In this document: positions 32,464-44,400 of the stretch, piece after piece
How positions within the stretch are numbered: position 1 is the stretch's first letter
Layout: each line of letters starts with the position of its first letter
Assembly: GCF_932526225.1 (NCBI RefSeq)
Contig: NC_064039.1
Location: 8,946,139 to 9,010,138, forward strand
DNA from: Nematostella vectensis
Taxonomy: Eukaryota; Cnidaria; Anthozoa; Actiniaria; Edwardsiidae
Direction: 5' to 3'
DNA: 64,000 nucleotides
The notes under the pieces: model-generated
Databases searched by the model: none
The model's input: the letters and a program-made list of their open reading frames with translations, nothing else
Told to the model about the DNA's origin: nothing
Position numbers and translations under genes: made by a program

Positions 32464-35400
32464 GTTGGTGCTTATATTGATTGATGTGTGTTATGGTACT
32501 GATGCTGGTTTGTTATGGTGATGATTGATTGATGGTTGTTATGATGATGGTTGATTGATGTGTGTTATGGTACTGATGCTGGTTTGTTATGGTGATGATT
32601 GATTGATGGTTGTTATGGTGATGGTTGATTGATGTGTGTTATGGTACTGATGCTGGTTTGTTATGGTGATGATTGATTGATGGTTGTTATGGTGATGGTT
32701 GCTTGATGTGTGTTATGGTACTGATGCTGGTTTGTTATGGTGATGATTGATTGATGGTTGTTATGATGATGGTTGATTGATGTGTGTTATGGTACTGATG
32801 CTGGTTTGTTATGGTGATGATTGATTGATGGTTGTTATGGTGATGGTTGATTGATGTGTGTTATGGTACTGATGCTGGTTTGTTATGGTGATGATTGATT
32901 GATGGTTGTTATGATGATGGTTGATTGATGTGTGTTATGGTACTGATGCTGGTTTGTTATGGTGATGATTGATTGATGGTTGTTATGGTGATGGTTGATT
33001 GATGTGTGTTATGGTACTGATGCTGGTTTGTTATGGTGATGATTGATTGATGGTTGTTATGATGATGGTTGATTGATGTGTGTTATGGTACAGATGCTGG
33101 TTTGTTATGGTGATCATTGATTGATGGTTGTTATGATGATGGTTGATTGATGTGTGTTATGGTACTGATGCTGGTTTGTTATGGTGATGATTGATTGACG
33201 GTTGTTATGATGATGGTTGATTGATGTGTGTTATGGTACTGATGCTGGTTTGTTATGGTGATGATTGATTGATGGTTGTTATGATGATGGTTGATTGATG
33301 TGTGTTATGGTACTGATGCTGGTTTGTTATGGTGATGATTGATTGATGGTTGTTATGATGATGGTTGATTGATGTGTGTTATGGTACTGATGCTGGTTTG
33401 TTATGGTGATGATTGATTGATGGTTGTTATGGTGATGGTTGATTGATGTGTGTTATGGTACTGATGCTGGTTTGTTATGGTGATGATTGATTGATGGTTG
33501 TTATGGTGATGGTTGATTGATGTGTGTTATGGTACTGATGCTGGTTTGTTATGGTGATGATTGATTGATGGTTGTTATGGTGATGGTTGATTGATGTGTG
33601 TTATGGTACTGATGCTGGTTTGTTATGGTGATGATTGATTGACGGTTGTTATGATGATGGTTGATTGATGTGTGTTATGGTACTGATGCTGGTTTGTTAT
33701 GGTGATGATTGATTGATGGTTGTTATGATGATGGTTGATTGATGTGTGTTATGGTACTGATGCTGGTTTGTTATGGTGATGATTGATTGATGGTTGTTAT
33801 GATGATGGTTGATTGATGTGTGTTATGGTACTGATGCTGGTTTGTTATGGTGATGATTGATTGATGGTTGTTATGATGATGGTTGATTGATGTGTGTTAT
33901 GGTACTGATGCTGGTTTGTTATGGTGATGATTGATTGATGGTTGTTATGGTGATGGTTGATTGCAGTGTGTTATGGTACTGATGCTGGTTTGTTATGATG
34001 ATGGTTGATTGATGTGTGTTATGGTACTGATGCTGGTTTGTTATGGTGATGATTGATTGATGGTTGTTATGGTGATGGTTGATTGATGTGTGTTATGGTA
34101 CTGATGCTGGTTTGTTATGGTGATGATTGATTGATGGTTGTTATGATGATGGTTGATTGATGTGTGTTATGGTACTGATGCTGGTTTGTTATGGTGATGA
34201 TTGATTGATGGTTGTTATGGTGATGGTTGATTGATGTGTGTTATGGTACTGATGCTGGTTTGTTATGGTGATGATTGATTGATGGTTGTTATGATGATGG
34301 TTGATTGATGTGTGTTATGGTACTGATGCTGGTTTGTTATGGTGATGATTGATTGATGGTTGTTATGGTGATGGTTGATTGATGGTTGTTATGGTGATGG
34401 TTGATTGATGTGTGTTATGGTACTGATGCTGGTTTGTTATGGTGATGATTGATTGATGGTTGTTATGATGATGGTTGATTGATGTGTGTTATGGTACTGA
34501 TGCTGGTTTGTTATGGTGATGATTGATTGATGGTTGTTATGATGATGGTTGATTGATGTGTGTTATGGTACTGATGCTGGTTTGTTATGGTGATGATTGA
34601 TTGATGGTTGTTATGATGATGGTTGATTGATGTGTGTTATGGTACAGATGCTGGTTTGTTATGGTGATGATTGATTGATGGTTGTTATGATGATGGTTGA
34701 TTGATGGTTGTTATGGTGATGATTGATTGATGGTTGTTATGGTGATGGTTGATTGATGTGTGTTATGGTACTGATGCTGATGACGGAGCAAAAAAATGGC
34801 AACATTTAAATTGTAAGGTTGTGTTAGCTAATATTTTGTTGATATTTTGTCTAGAAGTTCCTTGCATAATATAAAACAAAATAAGCTTTAGTATTTTTTG
34901 GTAGATGATCCGTTCTTGATTGAGCAAAGTTGCCATAAATCATGAAAAAAGTAGCAATTTCGCCCAAATTGAGCAAATTCGGACAAATCAAGAGCCTTAC
35001 AATTTGCAATATCTCAAGAATGGATTATCTACCAAAAAATACTAAAGCTTATTTTGTTTTATATTAGACAAGGAACATCTATGCAAAAAATCAAGCGAAT
35101 ATAAGCTAACACGACCTTACAATTTAAGCGTTGCCATTTTTTTGCTCCTGTCGATGCTTATTTGTTATGGTGATAGTCGTCATGGTGATGGTTGATTGAT
35201 AGTGTTTATGGATCCTGATTTCTGATAATAAATATTTGACTGTAATGATGTGGTGATGTGTTGAAATTGATTGATGAAGTTGATTATGATCCCCAATTAT
35301 AAGAATTAAAGATGATTTGATTTTGCAGGTTTTCCAGACAGTGAGTTCTGAGCTGGAGGTAACCACCACCACTTGTTTTTTCTTTGATGCTTTGTAAAAT

Positions 35401-38400
35401 TGTTTAAGTAAGCTGTTTGTTTGTGATTTTACAGGATGCAGCACTTAAAGCCTTGTCCAGCATCATCAAGAACTTGGAGTCTTCTTCCCAGGTCAGGAGC
35501 CATTTCTTAGCAGGATATTCATAAACTTTTACACCATTTCATGTAATGTCACGCAATGTCATGTAATGTAACACCGTGTCATGTGATGTCACACCATGTC
35601 GTGTGATGTCACACCATGTCATTTGATGTCATGCTGTGCTATGTGATGTCACACCATGTCATGTGATGTCACACCATGTCATGCAATGACACACCATGTC
35701 ATGTGATGTCACACCTTCTTAGGTCAGGATATTCATGAACTTTTACCTAGCGTCACACCATTTCATGTGATGTCACACAATATCATGTGATGTCACACCA
35801 TGTCATGTGATGTCACACCATGTCATCTGATGTCACACCACGTCATGTGATGTCACACCATGTCATGGGATGACACACCATGTCATGTGATGTCACATCA
35901 GGTCATGTGATGTCACACCAGGTCATGTGATGTCACACCATCTCATGTGATGTCACACCTTTTCTGGTCAGGAGCCATTTTATAGAAGGATATTCATGAA
36001 CTTTTACCTAGTGTCACACCATTTCATGTGATGTCACACAATATCATGTGATGTCACACTATATGATGTGATGTCATGCTGAGTCATGTGACACTCTCCC
36101 ATCAGGTCAGATGCCATATCAACTTCAACTAAGAAATCTGTGAAAAAATAAACTCAGGAATAGCTGTCACGCCAGCGTGTCATGAAAAAATTCTGAAACT
36201 TGCTGGCTAATTCTGTCTGAATAGGGCTGAATAAGTTTTTTTTTTTTGTAATTTGCCACCAAAACCTTGAGCATGCATGAGTTTGCCAAGCAAAAAGCCA
36301 CATGATTTTTTTAGTGTAAGTTTCTGATCTCTGCAATACAAACTCTATAAAGATGTTTTGCTTATCTTGCAGCCTGATGTTGTGGAGTTTAAGACTCTGT
36401 TCTTGGATTGTGTCATCAAAGGTGAGACGGAATTAAGCTTTGGTTAGCAAACAGACCCAAGTATGAATCATGGACTGATAAACAATACAAAATATGGTAG
36501 AACTTTGCTAAACTCAAACCCAGATATACACACTTTTCAATCATTTTTTAAATTGGATATCACAAACTCAAAAGCCCAGATAACTCACACCATTACTGCT
36601 AATTATTTCACGCAAAACTGTGTTCTAGTTCTTTAAATTAGAAAAATGTTCATCCTTTTTTGATTTGGCGAAAGAAACCCTCAACTTGTTTCAAGTTATG
36701 TGTATGGTTTAACAATTTTAGAGCTATGGACCCTATCTTTTGCAAACCTAAATCAATATTTTTATTTCGTAGAATGCTGTGCAAACATAGAAGGGGCAGA
36801 CTTGAGAAAAGTGAAGCCAAGTGGACAACTTCTACAAGCTGCTTCTGTGACAGGTTTAATAAATATAAAAGACACAAAGTGTAGCAAAGCAATAAAATGG
36901 CAGCTTACTATTTCTTTTTTCCACTAGATAAAACATATAAAGAAATCACATCAACAGCAGTTCCTTTAATCCTGTCAAAATATAATGATGAAGCAACTCA
37001 GGTATGCCTTTTAATTATTATCCTGTCAGTATGTTTTGAGTGGCCTAAACTGTCTGATATGTAGTCTTTCAGGATGTGTTAATTTAAGAAGGGGCTGAGT
37101 GTTATTTTTTTTTAATCTGTGTAAGCCTACTTATATATGTTGTTTATCTGATTCTAAGGATGTGCTTCCTATTAAAACCTTTGTAGGGATTAGTGAAAAA
37201 GCTGCTCTTAGACGTTTTATTGGGTCTTCTTACAGCCAGTAAACCATACTACAAGAGAAAAGGTAGTGAGTGTAATAATTAATGTCACGCCATATCTTGT
37301 GATGTCACACAATGTCATGTAATGTCACACCATGTCATGTGATGTCACACCATGTCACGTGATGTCTCACCATGTCTTGTGATGTCACATCACACCATGT
37401 CATGTGATGTCACACCGTGTCATATCATGTCCGCAATTTCTTTCGATGGCACATAATGTCACACCATTTCTTGTTATGTCACACCCTGTAATGCAATGTC
37501 ACACAATGTCATGTGATGTCACACCATGTCTTGTGATGGCATATAATGTCACACCTTTTCTTGTGATGTCATACCATGGACATGTGATGTCACACCCTTT
37601 CTTGTGATGTCACCTCATGGTCACAAAATTTCACACATGTCATATTATGATGTAACATGTCACACCATGTCTTGCAATGTCACACCATGTTATGTGATAT
37701 TGAATCTCTTCCTATATTTTCCAGGTAGTGTTCTGGCATCTCATACCAGTGCCCTGGTGGATGTTTTGTTTAGTGCCCTGGTGTCTGATAGTCCAGGCTT
37801 GTGCCGTGCTGCTATTGCTGGCCTTGTTTCTATGGTTACTCTGCCTGGACTTTTACCGGAACAGAAGGTAATGACGCATGTTACAAAAAATTTTTTGCAT
37901 GATTGACATCATTTTGGCATGTGCTTTTAGGCAATGAAATGTCATATCTAAATGTTATATACTATATCATCAATTATGCACCTAGGTTGGAATGTTTGTG
38001 GAGCATTTAACATCTTTTGTGCTGAACACAAAGGATTTAACAGTAAGGTAAGCTGTCTTTTTTTTACCAATCACGCCTTTGTGTAGTTGATAATTAACCA
38101 TGTCATTTTGTTTTTCCATCATGTTTTCTTATATTTGTCTTTCCTTAACTTTACATTTACAAACTTAACATTTTCCAGACAGGAAAGTAATGCAGCCCTA
38201 GCTTTCCTGGCAATAGAGTTTCCAGAACTCATAAAAACCAAGCTAGTCTCTGTATTAGCAGAACAACTCCAGAAAGGTAACTGAGATATCATTTTTTTTG
38301 TCATGTTGTAGACAGACTTGCATGGCTGACCCAACTGACCTCTTGCAATAGAAATAAAATTAGGATTACCCAGAGGGTTTACAGTGCTGCCTTACAGGTC

Positions 38401-41400
38401 ATGTGGACCACAGACAGAGGGAGTCCTTTACCATACCCAATCCCCTCCAGAGACCACACCTTACCACACATTTTACAAAAGCATGTTATCAGATACCACG
38501 CCCCTTACACCCATTTTACCCAAGCATGTATCAGAGAGAGGGCCCCTTACACCCATTTTACTCAAGTATGTTATCATAACTTGCAGAAGATGGCTCAGCT
38601 ATGGATGAAGAAAATATCTCGCACCTTCAATCTGACAAATCACACCCCCAGTACGACCAGATGCTTAACACCCTGTCTGCTGTCTGTACTGAGGAGGGTG
38701 TGGTCAGGCACGTTGTGCCTATTATCCTCGACCATGGTGAATATCTTGTTACTGGTAAGTGTTTGCATGTTTTACTAAAAAGCAAAAAAAAGACTTGTTT
38801 TGGCGTGGCATTACTATGTACAAATTACTGAGGGAAATTCCCCTAATGCCAAGCATGGCCTTATAGGCCAGGCTGCTTGTGTAACGATTATTACTTGAAA
38901 TTGTTTTTTTAAAATTCTCATGTTTTCAGGTAAAGATTTAGAAAGGGGGGTGCTACATGGGAAGATTTCGGAAACTCTCAAGTGTCTAAACAGTATTGTT
39001 AAAGGTAACTACCATTCTACAATTCTCAATCAAATATAAAAAAAACTATCAGACTTTATTTGTAGATGGTTATTTTTAAGTTGCTTGCATTTCTAAATGT
39101 AAACAAAAACAGATCGGTTGATCAATATGATTTGCATGAATGATTTCTATTCCATTGTCTGATATAGTTATGTCCATGATGCTTTGTGTTCTTTTACACC
39201 GTTTTTGACAACTTGGTACTAACTATTCTACTCTCCTATTCCAGGGACATTACAGAGTTCTACGGTAGAACCAAATTACTACACCGAAGTTGTCATTTAC
39301 AGAATTATAGACCTTTGCACTCAATCAGCTTTACAAGGTAACGAAATGCATGCCATAATCTTTTGAATGCACGAGGGTTGTAAAGAATACCTGGTTGTGG
39401 TAGTTTCTTGGTGTTACGGAGCACCAGCACCAAAAACATGGAACCAAAGCAAAAAAGACCTTAAGAATGAGACAATGGAATAGAGTACAAAGGCCTTGAG
39501 CACCAAAAACAAAGCTCTCCATAGCACCAAGGGATATACAGGGTTGTCCAATACACCAACAATATTATTCATGGTATTGTATGAAACAATGAAAGCCACT
39601 GGAGCATCTTATAGAACAATGCAAAATGGAGGGGAATGTAAAGGAACAATGCCATACATACAGTTGTCAGAGTATTGGACTAGTATGAAATGCAGAGCAA
39701 AAGGGCTCATTTGTATGTATTCATTAGAATCACCAGACTGTCCCATGGCCACCCCAGAGGCTCTGGCTCTGGTCTGCTCAATAGTGCGACAAGTCATCAG
39801 TCATTTAGCAGTCAAGTAAGCATTTGATGGAACATACGCATCGCATCGCATTGATTCGTAGATATAAATGCATTACATTACCAAGGAAGGATGAAAGTTC
39901 ATATATTCTGAAATTTTAAGGTATGTGTCGTTTAGGGTAGATAAGAGATATGAAGGAGGTCTTAAATGACCCTACAATTTACACAGCGTACCAATTAAGC
40001 ATCAAAGTATTCAGTCAGCAATCAACAAAAAAATTGTACCTGGGGATTGGATATGAGACACATTTTTATTGTTGCAGCGCCAAATGAAGTGGTAGCTCTC
40101 TAAGATGGCGAGGCATCATCAACAGTTTAAGAAAGAAATCTCGCTATCAAAAAATCTTTCCAGCGGTTTTGGCATCAATTCTTAGAATATAGGTATCAAG
40201 TAAAGTACTAGACAAGTCGATTGTCGAATTTACCTCCTTGGACAAAGTTATGGTGGTCTAAATAATACGCGTCATATCTTGGAGAGACCACGCCCTACCT
40301 TCAAAAAAAAATAATTCAGAATATATGAACTTTCATCCTTCCTTGATGAGTAGTGCATTTATATCTACAAATCAGTGCAATGCACCCATATAGCAAAAGC
40401 GCAAAGTGGAGAGGTGTCAAACTTCTGGTACTGTAGTAAGTCGCCTTAATTATATTGTTTTGCCAAAGTTCCCACTCAAACACTTATAGGACCTCAGATT
40501 GTTAAGATTTTCCATCTTGAAAGGACATAATTTTAAATGTTAACATAAAACACCTCCATTATCAAAGTAAAGTCTTTACACTCAAAATGCATTTCTTGCA
40601 AATTTCTCTCTCGTGTTTCCCAGTGAGGCAGAAGACGTTTTACACATCATTGTGAGTAATTTTATTGAGGGCAAGACACCACTATCAGCAAGAGCAGAGC
40701 AGAAGTTTGCCCCTCTAGAGGTATGTTATCACAAAATTTGATATTTTTATTGAATGCATACAATTTACACATGTCATTTTACATCATAGCCATCATCGCC
40801 GTGGCAACAATCTCAGCTAGTCACTGTTCTCATGGCAGCCGTCTGTTCAGCAAGGCGCGAGGTGAGTCACGTCAGGATAATTAATGAGTAATCCATCAGG
40901 AGTATTACCCTTGAAGCTGAAAAATTCTTGCTTGTAGGTTCGTATCCCTAGGCAAAAGGAATTAGTACCCAGGCTTCAGGTTTTGGCATCTGGGTGCAAC
41001 CACAGGAAGACCACAGTGGCTGCTTCTAAATGTCTTGGTGGCATTATCAATAAAATGGCCCAAGGTATGCAAACACACTATCTGTTCACTTAACAGCAAT
41101 GCCATTGTTCCCTAGAACCCCAATCCCACTGGCTAAGGGTTTTTTTAGTCCTCTGCATGCATTGTGCAGTCATTGTATTGAAAGTTCCATAAGGGAATCA
41201 AGTTTCAATTGGCAAACTCATGGCAAAATAATAGACAACACAAAAAGCAACTTAATCAGTACTTATGAATCAGCCAGAAAATTTTCTCAGGAAGGGTTTA
41301 TTTTTATTGATAATTTTATTGTATGTCAATCTCTGGTGTGTACAGCCATTTATTTGTTTATTGTGCAGTGGTTTTGCCACTCAAATATTAATGTGGTTTC

Positions 41401-44400
41401 TTTGTGCAAGTCAACCTTTGCATGGCAGATCTCTGAACCTAGTTCCATTTTAACTATACAGATCTTCCTTGGCCCCAAACCCATGATCTCATTTTCGACA
41501 TACAACCCAAATGGAAGACTCCACTTTCTTGCACGTTTGTAGCATAACACAACCAATGACTTGTGTGTATCCAGGTGATGATTTGACAGCCGACCTGCAC
41601 TCACTGAAGGGCCAACTACAAAACCACATGGATGGGAACGAGGAACAGAGATGGAGGGCAGTGATCACATGGTTATGGGTGAGTTGAGGTCTTGAGGGGG
41701 GTGGGGTAGTGATCACATGATGGTTATGGGTAAGTTGTTTTTTTTTGGGGGGGGGGATTAGTGATCACATGGTTATTGGCGAGTATAGGTCTTGAGAGGG
41801 GTTTTGGGGTATTAATTACATGGTTATTGAGGAGTTGAGGTCTTGAGGGGGTGGGGCAGTGATCACATGGTTATTGGTGAGTTTTTTTGGGGGGGGTAAT
41901 GATCACATGGTTATGGGTGAGATGAGGTTTTGAGGGGGTGGGGTAGTGACCACATGGCTATGGGTGAGTCGAGGTATTGGGGGGATAGTTATCACAAGGT
42001 TATGGGTGATTTGAAGTCTTTTTGAGGTAGTAGTAAAGCATTTATGGATGACAAAAAGTTTTGTCAGGGGGGTGGTTGTGTTCACATGGTTATGGTTATT
42101 GGGGAGGGGGAAAAGAGTTCTCTGAGGTTAGTAATATAATGAATTGAGGGAACAAATTTATAGGGTTTTTCAATCAGTAACAAAACAGAATCTAAAAGCA
42201 ATGCCACCTGCCATAGCATTTTTGAAGGTGTTTAGTATGAAACAGGAGAGTGCAACCAAAAAAGAAATAGCTCAGTTAGTTTGGGAAGCAACAAAAATAA
42301 GGGAAAGTGCTTTGTAATGAGAATTATATAATGACATCGCTACAAAGTACGATGATAGAGAATTTGTTGTAAATAGGAATATAATTGAAAACCAATTGTT
42401 ATTTTTTTTTCTAAAATATTAATATATTTGGAGCAACGCCCGTGAATCAAAGATGAAAAGGTGCCAAATAAAATAATTGAATGGAATTGAATTGTGATTC
42501 AATAATTGAATTGAATCACATCACTGTTGTGTGTAGGTCACGTGCTTGAGCAACTGCTTGTACCCCCCTGTGCCCAAATCCCTGACTGTCAAGTGGAAAC
42601 ATGCTCATTCTCTGTATTGCATTATGCCTTACAGCTGACCAGAGCCCTTGTTACCCGTTCTCACCCGATGGCGCAGGAGTTTGTCCAAAAGGTAGACAGA
42701 AAATGTATGACTGTTGAAAAAGCATTAATACCCTCATGCGCTCATGCGTACTTATAATATTATGTTTAGCCTGTTTGATAGGAAGTACCATAAATGTTTG
42801 TTTGAGCACCTTGGGCGCTTGTAAAACAGGGAACTTATTTTATTAAGATAAGATGCTTATTTCAAATAAACTTAGACTTTAGCTCTATATGAATGACTGC
42901 TTTTTACCCAGCTCGTTTTCAACTCTCGTGATCACTGTTTCCCTCCCTTACATGGTCCGTTTATCTTTCTACCCCTCCCTCATCCTCGTTGTGCAGGTGC
43001 TCCATCTATTAGATGACGTCAGCGTAGGCCGAGTGGCTGCAGACGGGTTTTATGTCATCGTCTCAGACTGTGATGACGTCATGAACCAAGCCATGCACGC
43101 CGATATCAAGGTTAATACCCAGATGTTTCGCGTTCTGAGTTGGTTGGAGGGATCATTTGATCTGACAATAAGCGACTTGCACTAAGAAATCACGTGACTT
43201 TTTGGTTGGCGCGTTCCGGCTTTTGGCGGCAAAAAAGCAACAACAACAGCAAGCTCTTTATTTGGTGTGTGCAAATCAACCAGACGTAAGTTTGCCACTC
43301 AAAAGGTCATGTGTGTTTTTAGTGACTAGTCAAGTAAATTCATACAATGTCTTCATTTTTGTAGTTGACTTGATGTTTTCATTAAGTGTTTTGTTAGGTG
43401 TTTTTGTAGTAAATTCAAGCATTTAATGTTTTTGAAGTCAATTTAATATTTTCGTTCAGTGTTTTTGCAGTCAATGTTATGTTTTCGTTTAGTGCTTTGT
43501 AGGGAGATGCCATGTGGCTTATTTGTTTTTTTAGATGATGTACAAGCAGCGCTTTTTCATGGAGACCCTTCCCTTGCTGCTAAAAGGCTTTCACGATACC
43601 AGGCCAGGTAACCCTGCCCACTACTCACCACAGGCTTACCACAAATACACCTTATTTACACAATACCAGGCCAGGTAACCATGCCCACTACTCACCACAG
43701 GCTAACCACAAATACACCTTATTTACACAATACCAGGCCAGGTAACCCTGCCCACTACTCACCACAGGCTTACCACAAATACACCTTATTTACACGATAC
43801 CAGGCCAGGTAACCCTGCCCACTACTCACCACAGGCTTACCACAAATACACCTTATTTACACAATACCAGGCCAGGTAACCATGCCCACTACTCACCACA
43901 GGCTAACCACAAATACACCTTATTCACACAATACCAGGCCAGGTAACCCTGCCCACTACTCACCACAGGCTTACCACAAATACACCTTATTTACACAATA
44001 CCAGGCCAGGTAACCCTGCCCACTACTCACCACAGGCTTACCACAAATACACCTTATTTACACAATACCAGGCCAGGTAACCGTGCCCACTACTCACCAC
44101 AGGCTAACCACAAATACACCTTATTCACACAATACCAGGCCAGGTAACCCTGCCCACTACTCACCACAGGCTTACCACAAATACACCTTATTTACACGAT
44201 ACCAGGCCAGGTAACCCTGCACTCTACCCCCCACAGGCTAACCACAAATGCACTGTATCGTGCTGATAAAGAGTTGAGACAAGCATGCTTCAAGGAGTAG
44301 CAAGGGTCATCTAACTACGACCAGAAGCATTCTAGGGTAGCTGATTTCCAGCCTAACCCGTTTAGTGGCGTATAACATAAACAAAGCAAAGTTGGAGTTG

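Noticed and set aside
39496-39819. Separate 107-residue gene
   Set aside because: Only its last part (from about 39728) resembles MMS19 and it ends in a donor; the upstream part is open intron.
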